Part shown: piece after piece, positions 35,501 to 50,800 of the stretch
How the letters are laid out: every line of letters starts with the position of its first letter
How positions within the stretch are numbered: the first letter of the stretch is position 1
Assembly: GCA_038363925.1 (NCBI GenBank)
Contig: JAQQWL010000011.1
Coordinates: forward strand, 1,984,001-2,048,000
Source of the DNA: Apiospora phragmitis
Taxonomy: Eukaryota > Ascomycota > Sordariomycetes > Amphisphaeriales > Apiosporaceae
DNA: 64,000 nt
Direction of reading: 5' to 3'
Made by a program: the position numbers and the translations under genes
Notes under the pieces: generated by a model
Told to the model about the DNA's origin: nothing
The model's input: the letters and a program-made list of their open reading frames with translations, nothing else
Database searches by the model: none

Positions 35501-36560
35501 AAACGGAAGGCGGCCACATAGACATGCGTACAGGATGACACCTGCACTCCAAACATCGACCTTGTGGCCCTGATACCCTCGGTTTTGGTTCACTAGTTCA
35601 GGGGCAGCGTAATGTGGGCTACCGCATGCCGTCTGAAGCCAGTGTGTAGGGCCTTGATGGATTGCCGCCATACCGAAATCAGCAATTTTTACCTGGCCAC
35701 TGCTTGAAATGAGGATGTTCTCGGGTTTGAGGTCTCGGTGGCAGATATTAAACGAATGGCAATACTCCAGAGCACTGATGATCTGTCGGAAGAAGAAGAC
35801 CGTTTCGTCTTCTTGTAGGCACTGATACTCATTTATGTACTCGAAAAGGTCGCCATAATCGACATACTCGAGCACAAGATAGCTGGGGTACTGTTAGTGT
35901 ATAATGGTGGTTCGGGTTGAGAGCTAGACTTACATCTCAGAGCGGTTCTCCCAGATGTCATAGATTTTCATGATGTTGGGGTGATCAATCAGCTTCAGTA
36001 GCGCCACTTTCTCGCTCAATGGACAAGGGCATGCGGTTTTGCCGCTTGAAGTCATCCTTTGACTGGTCCCAGGCGTCGATGTCCTGAAGACTGCCAGCCT
36101 GTGTCAAACGAACCCCGTGTTTAGGGAGGATTTTGACAGCTGCATCCTCTCCAGTCTCCGAGTGCCTGGCAAGCCTAACTCTTCCCGCTGATCCCTTTCC
36201 TAGGGTTTTGCCCAGATGCCATGGCCCGACATGTGTCTTCCGCTTGCTGCTTGACGCGCCGCTCGATGTAGAGATTTGAGAGGCACGTTTGTCGGCATTG
36301 GGGTCAGTCGTAGGACCAGGTGCACCACGTACAGCTGCCGAGGCAGATACTCGCGACGAAAGTGTGGTTTCGCACTCAGGAGCAACACTCTGATGATGAC
36401 CTCTGGAGCTGGACCGATTCTTGGGAGCACTTTCCTCTCCACGGCGGACCTGAGTGATGGGCTTTCCCGAGTATTGTGTGGGTGCATTGGCAACTCGGTG
36501 AGTCGCGTCACTCAGAGGAGGCCTCGTGTGCTGAGACTTTCGCATACCGCGGTTATCCAT
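32567..36560 (-). CDS. GIN4: Gin4/Hsl1-family septin-regulating protein kinase, five frame breaks
   Basis: Five exons (36560-35934, 35882-35143, 35081-33286, 33219 to about 32936, 32787-32567) encode about 1220 residues. The kinase domain follows a Ser-rich N-terminus: GKGSAGRVRLAR (P-loop), AAVKIL, HRDLKPEN (catalytic loop), DFGMA, then a CGSPHYAAPE activation segment and an HKVDVWSAGVILY helix. A YTEKQLENY region, a long Ser/Arg-rich middle and a KA1-like C-terminal domain follow (NWLARLFRVKPAS, then FTQERGAASSFHKVVETM). Such kinases organise septins at the bud neck or septum and link morphogenesis to mitotic entry. Single-base breaks occur near 36009, 35487, 34928, 34238 and 33148. Correcting all five keeps every splice phase and ends at a codon boundary. 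The density is the highest in the window, so real decay deserves testing, but domain conservation argues for sequence error. Confidence 0.88.
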
Positions 36561-38224
36561 TGTAGCACATGGAGAACCAGGGTAGACGGTGAGTGACGCC
36601 CTTCTTGGTCGATTCACGAGGTGCGTGGTATTCTTAGGTGGGCGAGGGGCGAAAAGCTGTATCAGACAAAATGCTTATGGGGAGTAGTAGGATGGACTGG
36701 AGGGGAAGGCAGGTAGGTACTTGGGTGGCACGACTTTCCACTCGCGTGCAGCTGTCGGGTACCAGAACTCGGGCAAGCTCGCAGCAAACAAGGATTGAAA
36801 AAGTAGAGGGGACGAGTGAGGACAAGCTACCAAATTAGACGTACCAAAAAAATGGTGCTTGGAATTCTAGCAGGTGAGCTCTGTGACATGAGAGGGAGGG
36901 AGCTGGTTGGAACGCGATGTTTTGGCTGAAAGAGCTAGCCTCCTATCCCATCAATGATTCATACCATCGATGTCGAATATCTAGAGGATGTGGGCCTGGG
37001 CCTTGGGAATTCTCAGGTACCTTTCTACTTTCACATTACAGGTAGGAGGAGGTACCAATAAAGCTCAAGTTCGGGTGCAGTAGGTAAGCAATCAAGTGGA
37101 ATAATTGTTGCTGTCGGAACTACCTACACTGTTTGGATACCAGCTTTTCCTCGGACGACAATGGTAGTAAACTGCTTGACAATTCTCCTCGTGATTTCTC
37201 CCTTGATGTAGCAAGCACCTCCAGTCATAAAACCAACTTTTGGCCGTTCGATCTCGTTTCGCCAGTCCCACTGTGTGTATCAAGGTATGAAGCCAGCAAA
37301 ATATGGAGGAGGCTAGAGTGACTCGCAGAGGATGCCCAACATGTCCCTTAAAGGCACCTATGCACTAACAGGGCATCTTTATTACATGAACATCTTACTA
37401 GGACACGAACATCGAAGTTCTATGGCGAGAGTGCCAAATATCTTGTCCCTAGATCTAGCTTAGCTTTAAGATTATTCCTAGAATATCGCACTAAACACTT
37501 ACCTATATCGAATGCTTGCTGTATTCTTCGTACCCGTCCTACTTTACCTCTTCTTGATGCAGAAGCCCAACATGATTTCACCATCGACAAAGTGTTCTAG
37601 TATCGCTGCCCTTGATACTCGTAGTGCCCAAAGATGGGCTAGGACGGTATGGTGATATTGCATATCCCATGCATGGAAAGGTGATCTCATACTTCTGTTG
37701 TGTGATCCGACCAGATCTACATGCCGGATTGGAAGTGAGAGGTCCCCCACCGCAGATCACGGGTAATTACTCAATGACTGAGACAATTTCGGTACCGTGA
37801 GTAGACTTGTAGCTTGCTCCCACAGATACTCGTCAACATGGAGGTCATCAAAGAGCATGAAGTTATTGCTGTTGACGAGTGCATGTAGTCCAGTATCCTG
37901 GGAAGTCCCAACATAGCGTTGGTTAGGTACTCCGTACAGCCAACTTTATTAAGTGGCACCACCTGAACCCCCACCCATTAAATCAGACGCGCCAAGCCAA
38001 CCCTGTTCACGCGTCAAGCTCCAATTACCACTTCCACATTGACCCCACGTGGGTTTCTTTTGCGCAGGAGACTTCTTGAAGCCCGCCATCTATTGCAATC
38101 TGAACGTCGGCCAGCCTTGTGCAGCATGCGTGATTAATCCTTCTGCCAAGAGGCCGCTCTCACGTATCCATCAGCGTCACCCAAGACAAGCTCGCCCGGT
38201 CATCAGATCGGCCCGGCTATTGAG
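36561..38224. other. Divergent promoter region between GIN4 and SMC5
   Basis: The two genes are transcribed away from each other across 1.7 kb. No gene is supported inside. One TACTCCGTA copy lies at 37928-37936. Confidence 0.5.
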
Positions 38225-41839
<3,615 letters not shown>

Positions 41840-42992
41840 GTTTCCCGGAATCATTCTTCATCCTGGAGGGGTAGATCATCATTTTTTAGTGTCCGAACAC
41901 AGGTACGGACACTTCAACTGGTTGTGTTCGGCGGTGGTTTTGCCTTCGGAAATGTAACAGTGGTAACAGCACGGCGTTTAACTTAGGGGATATATGTATA
42001 CTTGGGCTTAATTGAGGGTAGGGTAGGGACATTTACCTCTCGTCTCCACGAAGAAGCCGAAGGTCCGCAGACGAAATGTTATGTGGCACGTGCCAGAGGG
42101 CCAAATGCCTCAATGGGCTCGGGTGTGCACAACAGTCATCAAACAGAGTGGTTGGTTTGGTTCTCACTGATCAAGACGATGACGAGGACGTTTCTCGTCC
42201 TCGCTCGTTTTGTCGACCGCTCGCTAGGTGCAGGTTGAATGAATACATATTTGCTAACTCAATTCGATGTGTTTGTGTGTTCTCTCCTATTTGCATGCTC
42301 CAGGGGAGAATGATGACCCTCCTTTTCGCCTCCTCCGACTACTCTAGTCAGACGAGAACGGAGCCTACGCAGCTCTGGGCACGTCTGCTTTGCCGGCATT
42401 CCGAACCAGAATCACTGCAGCACGCACTCGCCGAGCCGCTGGCGGGCATGGTGACGCTGGAGGCCATGTGATTGGCAGGTATGTTATACCTTCGCGATAC
42501 ATATATTTATATACGTAGAGTTGATGGAGCTGAGCAGCTGTCATAAGCTGAAATAGGAGGGCTTCTGGTTCTGATGTGCTACACTGTTTCTAGTATAGGT
42601 TGTATATGTCCACAGGGCTGAAGGAGATATTGTTATGTTATGAAAATGAACCTAGGTTACTGCAAAAAGACGGGCTTGGTTTGGCAATCTCGCATTCCAG
42701 AGCTTGTTTCTTGCGCTACCTACCTCGTAATGTAGACTTGGTAAGACCCCTTTGTCTTGGGGGTGCCGACCAAAGGATTCGGGTTTTCACTGTTTCAGCC
42801 TACTGAAGTACCAATAACCCTGCAGAACCGTGTTGAATATGGAGTAAGGTCTTGTAATACAGGCTGTCGTTGAAAACACATTTTGGCTAGTATTGCTCCC
42901 CTCCTTGTTCATGCCCCTTACTTGTTGTTGTCCCTAGGGCCATACAGCACAGCATATCCATCATATGTGCGACCACACTAACGCCTGTCCTC
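41840..42992. other. Convergent intergenic region between SMC5 and the SUR7-like gene
   Basis: Both neighbours end here, so it should hold two 3' UTRs. A perfect 8-bp hairpin follows the SMC5 stop (separate entry). The short frames have no ATG-anchored support. Confidence 0.5.
41888..41913 (+). other. Hairpin in the SMC5 3' flank
   Basis: AGTGTCCG (41888-41895) and CGGACACT (41906-41913) form a perfect 8-bp stem around a 10-base loop, 48 bases after the SMC5 stop and just after a T-run. It may be a structural element of the 3' UTR or a chance inverted repeat. Confidence 0.35.
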
Positions 42993-44088
42993 TCATAATG
43001 AGGCTTTCTTCTCTGTGTTCTTATCGAGAACGCCTCCCTCAGGATATGTTGAAGCAGCGCCTCCCAGCGGCTTTTTGGACATAATACCTTCCTCGGGATG
43101 TTTAGCAACATCGTCATGAAGCCTCGCATTACTCCACGACGCCAGGAACGTCGCCTTCCACTCGCCCTGCTGCTCGACCGGCCGCCGGAAGCGCGCCCAG
43201 ATGGACTGCCGCGCGTCGACGAACCAGACGAGGGCCCAGTACGCCGCGCTGATGACGCTCAAGACGAGGCTGACCCAGACGAGCGCGAGGGCGGCGCCGC
43301 CAACCCGGGCGCCGATGGTGAAGGCATCGCCGAAAGTGCCGCCGAGGACGGTCTTGATGACATAGGCGACGGTGGTCGACACGACGGCGCTGAAGGCGAG
43401 GAAGCCGGGCGCGACGCCCGCGACGAGCAGGTTGGCCAGCGTCAGCAGGCGCGCGCGCGGCAGCGCGAGGGAGGCTAGCGAGGTCAGCGCGACGAGGCCC
43501 GAGACGACGAGGCCGACGTAGAGGAAGGCGGCGTTGGCCGTCGTGGCGGCGAGCAGGGCGGTGCCCGTTGTTGAGCCCGTCGAGCTTAGGGTCGCGAGGA
43601 AGGGGAAGGAGACATTGGTGTTGCCGACGACGACGTAGCTGGTGATGTTGCTGATACGCGAGAGAGCTGGGACATGGTTAGACGTCGTAACGTTGCTCGT
43701 TAGGGGAAGAACTCACCATCTCCCACAGTCTTGAAGCCGGGGCATGAGTCGATATTGATCTTGGAGTTGGGATTATTCGGATCGGCGAGGTTCCCTTGCA
43801 AATGTTCTGTAGGTAGATGTCATATTCGTCTTCGAGCCCGATGGAGTCGGTGGCTTCTTTGATGAGCTCGTTCACAATGTCCTGTAGCCCGTCGTTGACT
43901 TCAGAGGTCAAGTTATTCACCGCACCATCCAGACCCGGAATCAGCCCGGTAATGCCCCCGATGATGGAGCCCGTAGTAGTACCCGAGGTGTTTGCGTTCT
44001 TGATCTCGACGAGGTTGGTTCCGACTTCGGACGTATTCAGCTAGTGATGTATAGAGCATATGTCAGATCTCGCCCGTGATGATGGTGG

Positions 44089-44119
<31 letters not shown>

Positions 44120-44282
44120 CGCAAGCTTTTGGGGGTAGAATGCAACCTACCCTGAGTAAATAGTATCCCGAGCCTCTCCCGGGTTTAGTTCCCGCGGTGA
44201 CAAGGATAAGCAGAAGCACGAAAGCGACCGTCGAGCAGACGAAGGGGATAACAGCGGTAAACCGCAGCCTTCCTATGGCCAT
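42993..44282 (-). CDS. SUR7/PalI family four-pass plasma-membrane protein, one frame break
   Basis: Three exons (44282-44151, 44040-43717, 43666-42993) encode about 376 residues. The topology is one N-terminal membrane segment (AVIPFVCSTVAFVLLLILVT), a long extracellular loop, then three membrane segments in the last exon. The loop carries the YxIYLQNIC motif typical of the SUR7 family before the remaining segments, and many Asn-x-Thr/Ser sites. SUR7 relatives mark eisosome/cortical membrane domains; PalI relatives take part in ambient pH sensing; sequence alone does not separate them here. One base is missing at about 43791 (AA for AAA in the gene, between CKG and LADPNN). Adding it gives 377 codons. 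The first intron contains a GTT microsatellite. Confidence 0.8.
44090..44119 (+). repeat. (GTT)10 microsatellite in SUR7-like intron 1
   Basis: Ten uninterrupted GTT units lie inside the first intron of the SUR7-like gene, so length changes would not affect its protein. On the coding strand it reads as AAC/CAA repeats. Confidence 0.9.
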
Positions 44283-45315
44283 GATGGGAAGCAAAAGGAG
44301 TACGAATCTTTTGGTATATTGGATTATAGCTGTCGGGTACAGGATTCGGTTTCGCGCTTTTTGAAAGCTCTCTTCGTGCTTCCAATGAGTATTGATACTT
44401 CGCGATGTTACTGTTGCCAGGCTGTTGTATGTTTGGAGCGCCTCTTTGTTGGTTGCGCATGAAGTGGCTAGAAATGTAACATCTCTATCTTTCCCAGGTG
44501 ATGCAGGAGAGTCACATATGTAGGTAGATATGTAAAGACGAAGACGAAGCAGAACTTCAGTTTATTGACGGTCATGACATTGACGTAATGCTCTCCGACA
44601 TGAGAAGAACATAAGAAGACCTGGGCAAAACACAATTCGGCGTTGATCTTCTTCTTTTCGCGAGTACGGTTTGGTGGCCACCCCTTCTTTGGTGAATTAT
44701 GCGCGGGTGACATGCGTCAATGTCCGTGGGGTTCCGTCCCAACGATGCCCCCGAACCGAATACGCGCCAGCTTCCAACTTCCCGGCCGCTGACCCACCAG
44801 GTATCCGCTGTGCCTTTGTAAAGGGCCGGGCTCCTATGGGGCTACTATGCAATCGTTATATTCCATGCACCAATCGGTCGGCATGGACAAGTTCGATAGC
44901 CTGTCCTCCGATGCCCTCTTTTTCTTGCGAGGGACTTGATTATTATTCCTGACCCCGGACTTACGAGGAGGCTTATATAGACTCCTGATGCTGGTCGCAA
45001 GAATGTTTGGTGCCAAGCATCCCATTTAACCCCAAAGCTTTAGGTTGGGCGTTGCATCAAACGTACCCAGCCACACAGGCTGCAGCGACGTCACATGAGA
45101 ATATCACCCCATGTTGTCGTCTCGTTTCACAATGCCTCTGCGCCGGAAGATACCGGTATGCGACATGAAGCAATCAGGGTTCGAAGTCAGTATTCCTGTT
45201 CTGAACCCTATCATCCGAAACTCGTCCAATACCAGCGTGGGCGTCACGGCGTTTTTTCCATCATTGATATTAGTGCTTGAAGAAAACGACTGGGCAGAGT
45301 GTTTGAACGGCGTCC
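44283..45315. other. Intergenic region upstream of the SUR7-like gene
   Basis: No gene supported. It should include the promoter of the SUR7-like gene and the 3' flank of the minus-strand candidate beginning at 45.86 kb. Confidence 0.45.
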
Positions 45316-45855
45316 AGTCTTAGTAACCGCCTTTGCTTGCATGGCGGGGACTGCGAGAAACCTTGAGCTGTTGAAATGGAACACGTGGTGGTGGTTGGCG
45401 GCGGTAGCCACACGCCCGGAGTATCGGCCTCGCGGCATCTGTCTGATCGAAACTCATTCCAGATCTTGACGCCGTACGCCATATCTCACTGGCGCTCGTA
45501 AACGCTGCCTTGACTGCCGGTTTGCCGCGCGGTGTGGAAAGACGGTCGAGAGCCTGCTGGCGATAGTGATTCTTGTTTTCCACTGGCTTGTTGGCGTTGG
45601 TGGATGGGACCGCTGGGCCGTGATGGGTGATTTGCGATAAACTAGAACCTGTCCAGAACTTTCGTTAATCATGCTAGAAGCGTGAGGCGAAAGTATGAAG
45701 TGAGATTCTAGTATCGGAAGCGATTGCCAAGTCGGGGTGCCGTCTTGCCAATGTTGCCCACTCCAAGGCAGAGTCCGCGTACCGATGACGTTGGCTTGAA
45801 TATCAGGGTTGGGAAGTTCAGATGATTTGACTCTGGGAATCAGCTCAGCAGCCAT
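45316..45855 (-). CDS. Candidate orphan gene with a frame break
   Basis: From an ATG at 45855 the frame reads MAAELIPRVKSSELPNP, then LPWSGQHWQDGTPTWQSL and SHFILSPHASSMINE. Near 45671 the coding character moves to the next frame: FWTGSSLSQITHHGPAVPS, then KPVENKNHYRQQALDRLS and PRGKPAVKAAFTSASEIW. One missing A in the AAA run at the junction joins the two without a stop. This is the same kind of break seen in the conserved genes nearby, which is why I keep the candidate. The 3' end is unclear; the frame closes near 45320. Nothing in it resembles a family I know. Confidence 0.33.
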
Positions 45856-47838
45856 TACTTGAACGTGACGGAGGCGCTGGTTTTCGGAATGGAGTAAACA
45901 GGTATTAAAGCTAGGGGAAAAGCGGGTAACGGCGCAGCGTATTTGGGTAGAGTCTAGAGAGCCTGTGAAGAACAACCAGGGGGGCTCGATCACTATGCAA
46001 TCTCGCGATTTTAATACAAGTAGCTGTTCTATGCCCCAAAGACTTGGCTAGTGTTCTACCGCCCTTGCATACTAGACAAGAATGTCTTATCTCGCAGCTG
46101 AAGCCCAGGAAGCCATCTAGGCTCGGGTATTAATGCCGTATAAGCCTCATCTCGATGCGAATGACAAATGAGGGCCACATCGCCTTCTTTGCCCCGGGAA
46201 AGCTTTTTGCTTGAGAGTATTTGCAAGTGACAAAGCCCAACAGACAGGAAATGATCATAATCAAAGAAGCATCCAGACTCGACATGGATAGATTTGAGTA
46301 TCCTCCTGCGCGAATTTTGGTATTGGTTGATCGGTGCAACGTAATAGATTCGAAATGGAATCAGTTACGTTTAGAATACCAAAGGTGGAACGAGAATAAC
46401 CGCCATGGTCTCTTTTACTCTCCTCACCGATGAAGGGTCATAGTACATGTGTGGCTGATGAGCGGCTTTGTCTACGATCTACCTAATGTAGAGGTCGGTC
46501 TGGCTGGCAGGGTGGGAGGGAGGTCGGCTGACGTCCGTCCCCAAGTTGAGTGCATTCGCGGCGGGTTGGCGGAACGACGTCAGCCATGCGTGGGGGTGCA
46601 GAATATGTTCAGATGTTACTATATACATTATCGGCGTAATAGGAGAAGAAACGAGGTCGGATGTTGCCCGCAACCTCACGGGCCAAAGACGGCATGCATG
46701 CATGAACTAGTTGCCACTGTAGTTGGATTGCCTTTTTAGGCAAGCCGTGTAAGTCATGGGCGCCCAGGGACCAATCATTTTTCTCTTGTCTCTTGCAGGG
46801 TGAGGGTCTTCAATTGCACAGTCTGTAATGGGGTCTGCAATCAACCCTACTCCAGCTGTGTCACCTTGGCATTATGAACCGAATGAGACCCTGACTGATC
46901 GCTTAACCTAGAGGCCTTCTGCAGCTGTGGGAGGGATGGGACTGGGAGGCCGCCACCGCCGTTGTTGTTGTTGTTGTTGTTGTTGTCGTCGTCGTTGCTG
47001 TTCCGTGTCGTTGGTGAGGTTCCAGTGGTTTCTCGTTTGTCGGCTCCCGCAAACCCGCTAAGTCCAGTCAGTTGCTCACATTCCGAATTAGGCCCAGTAG
47101 CAGTAGCTGAAAGCTTGACTCCCACCAAATCCCCCTAAATTCCCACTTCCATCCCATCAACCTGACTTGACCTCAACTGCAAACAGCACACTCAAACAGG
47201 CTTCCCCCCTCGAGATCAGCGGCCCAGCCACAGAAGACAGACGGCAAGGGAATATATCACGCACTATGCGGGGCCATGCGGCCCATGCCGGAAGTGGTGC
47301 GCACCAACCATGTTGGATGGGATTGATCTGGTTAGCAAAGCACCGCTTCCTCTATCCCGTTTCCTCAATTCTAACTTTTTCTAATGCCGGCACTAACAGA
47401 GTCGTCCAGACAGGTATGCCCTTGTACATTCATTGGATTGCTCCCCCCAAGAATAGCACAGTGCTGGCAGCATGTGATGGACCCAAAATCACCCTGCGTC
47501 GGTCAAGAACACCTCACACTGTGCCTTGGGCTCAAGACGCCAGACATTCAACAGTATGGCATCCTGTTTTGACATTCGGTTCTCAGAAACTCTCGCCATC
47601 AACATGGCTGCAAGCCACTACCAGGCTATCGGGTCCAAAAGGGCTGGTATATAACATATAGTAGATCAGTGCGACTACCTCACTGAAAAAAAGAAAGAAA
47701 ACAGATGCACCTTTGACTCGTCTGGCTCCCCTTTACCTCTATTCCGTTGGCTGCGTTGCCTCGTTGCTCAGGGGCATATCATATTTGCGGTGAAGCGCGT
47801 GCACTTTCTTCCCTTACAAACTTAGGGAACTGCCAAGA
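45856..47838. other. Intergenic region upstream of the P-type ATPase gene
   Basis: No gene supported in 2 kb. A (GTT)8(GTC)3 microsatellite lies at 46961-46993. The final 300 bases include an A-rich stretch (47688-47702) and are probably the ATPase promoter and leader. Confidence 0.5.
46961..46993 (+). repeat. (GTT)8(GTC)3 compound microsatellite
   Basis: Eight GTT units are followed directly by three GTC units in an intergenic region. It is the second GTT-type tract within 3 kb. Confidence 0.85.
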
Positions 47839-50800
47839 ATGGACGAGGAGAACCTCAAGTCCCCTGCGGTTGACCGCATCCGCTTCGACGATGGAGAGGC
47901 ATCGCGACCTGCTCCTGCTCGCGGTAACCTGCGCCGGACTCACTCCAATGGTTCCATGTCCATAAGGAGCGTGCGATCGCGACGCGAGGTTGATCCAGCC
48001 ATTCTACTGCCCGTCCAGTATCGTACTGTGTAAGTACTAAAGGCTTCATCGTCTTCATCGTCCGATCGCACTTCAGTGCCTAACTTATATACAGCAACCC
48101 CATATCGCTAACAACCACTCAAGCTCCTTCCAGATCGAAGAATCAAAAGCTAAAGATGTCGCCGAGCTCTCGAAAGCGAAAGATACTGCTGCCAAGGGTC
48201 GATATCCATATACAAATTCGGTTCTGGCTTCAGACTTCCGGCTAACATGTCGGTACAGAGCTATCGGCCCTTGAATGGCACACCATCACGACTGAAGAGG
48301 CACTCCGTCGCCTCAGCGCCTCAATGGATCAAGGCCTCTCGGATGACCAGGTTACCAGGAGGCTGAAGGACTTCGGTCGAAATGCCCCCACGCCTCCTAA
48401 ATCCAATACCATACAGAAATACCTTGGCTATATGTTCAAAGGGTTTGGGCCCATATTGCTCACCGGCTCTATCCTCGTCTTCGTCTCCTGGAAGCCGCTG
48501 GGCGAGCCCACGCCTGCAATTGCTAATTTGGTAAGCTGATATATGACGGATGTATATTGAGAGTCGACTTAACATATTCCCAGGCCCTGGCTATCGTCCT
48601 GCTGGCTGTCTTCTTCATCCAGGCTGCTTTCAACATGTGGCAAGATTGGTCTTCATCCCGCGTAATGAAGTCCATCTCTGGCATGCTGCCAGAAAACACC
48701 ATGGTCGTCCGTGAAGGCAAGCAGCAATCGCTTCCTGCTTCAGAGCTCGTACCCGGAGATATCGTGTATATCAAGGCCGGCAATAAACTCCCGGCTGACG
48801 TCAGGTTCCTTCAGGTCTCCAGCGACGCGAAGTTCGACAGATCCATTCTGACCGGAGAGTCGGCACCCCTGGCGGCAGCAGTTGACTCTACTGACGATAA
48901 CTATCTTGAGACACGCTGCATAGGTCTCCAGGGCACCCACTGCACCGCTGGATCATGTATTGGTTTGGTTGTCAACACGGGTGATCGTACCGTCTTCGGT
49001 CACATCGCTACCCTGACCAACGAGCCCAAAACTAAGATGTCGACCCTTGAGCGCGAAATCCTGTATTTCGTTGGGATCATCTGCTCAATCATGGTGACAA
49101 TGATTACTATCGTGCTTGTCGTCTGGTAAGATTGAACTCCGCGAGTGTTTGCACAAGATCATGTATCGCTAATGACATGTTCAGGGGCGCTTGGCTGCGG
49201 AAGGATCATCCTGGCTGGATTTCTGTGCCGACCCTCATCGTGTCTTGTGTCAGCGTTGCAATCGCTTTCATCCCGGAAGGTCTCCCCATCGCCCTGACCG
49301 CAGGCCTGACAATCACTGCGAACATCATGCGGAAAAACAGCGTGTTGTGCAAGTCTCTGAAGACCGTGGAGACGCTTGGCTCTGTTTCTGTGGTATGCTC
49401 GGACAAGACGGGGACTCTAACTCAGGTCAGCATCACCCATCATGATTTTAGCAACCACTTACTCATTTTGTCAGAACCGCATGACTGTTACGGACTGCAC
49501 CATTGGCAACCATACAATCAACCAAGACACTGCCCAAGAAGAACTTGACGTGAGTGAGACTCCAGCTGTCGCCGGCATCGTCACAAGTGGCGTCAGCCAA
49601 ATACGAGCTATCGCAGGTCTCTGTAATGCAGCTGAGTTCGATGCTGCCACCAATAACCTCGCGCTTGAGGAGCGACACATTCACGGCGATGCGACCGACC
49701 AGGCTATCCTTCGGTTTTCTGAAGGCCTTGGCTCTGTGAACCACTTGCGCCAGAGCTGGCAGAGAACATACGACTTGGCGTTCAATTCGAAGAACAAATA
49801 CATGATCCGGGCCTTTTCCATGTTCAAGGACGACCTACTGTCGACCACCTTGCCTCAAGGCGAAGCAGATGCCTTCACGGCAGAGGACACGTATGTAATC
49901 AAAGAGAACGCGTCCGAAGAATCGCCCGCTGACACCAGTTGCTAGGCTTCTGACCATCAAGGGAGCCCCTGATGTGTTGATTGGTCGCTGTACCCACTAC
50001 ACCACCAACGCCGGAGACGCTCACCCCTTTGACCAAGATATGAAAGCTACGGTTGAGCAGCTGAAGAATATCTACAGCAGTCAGGGGAAGCGGTGCATTC
50101 TTCTGGCTCGCAAGATCGTCACTAAGGCCGAGGTCCTACACCAACCCGGTACGGTTCAATTCGAAGACGCCATGTTCGAGCAGGCCAAGACCGGCTTGAC
50201 CCTAGTCGGCCTCCTTGCCATTGTTGATCCCCTCCGACCTGAGATCCGTTCCGTCGTGTCCACCCTAAGAGGTGCGGGTATTCGCTTCTTCATGGTAAGC
50301 CAGAATCGCTTGCAGCCTTTCGATTTTTATGTTTGTTAGTCATGCTGATTCCTGGCCCAGGTTACTGGCGACTTCGCCTTGACTGCCCTTGCTATTTCCC
50401 AGGATGCTGGTATCATTACTACCCCATCCTCCTTAGTCCACGGCGTATCCGCTCTGCCTCGCGAGCCGGCCCCGGGCTCGATCTCCGAGGACAAGGCCTC
50501 GTCCTCGCCATTGCGGACCTCCATCGTGCTCAGCGGGCCGGAACTCCTGACGCTCAACGAGCACCAGTGGCGGGTCCTGACCGAGTACGAGGAGATCGTG
50601 TTCGCGCGCACGACGCCCGAGCAGAAGCTCCGCATCGTCCGCGAGTTCCAGACGACCGACGTCGTGGCCATGACGGGCGACGGCGTCAACGATGCGCCCT
50701 CGCTCAAGGCGGCCGACATCGGCATCGCCATGGGCGGCGGCTCCGACATCGCCATCGAGGCCGCCGACATGGTCCTGCTCGACTCCTTCTCGTCCGTCGT

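Noticed and set aside
45170..45195. GGGTTCGAAGTC, resembling a tRNA T-loop
   Set aside because: The five bases on either side are not complementary and no cloverleaf can be drawn.
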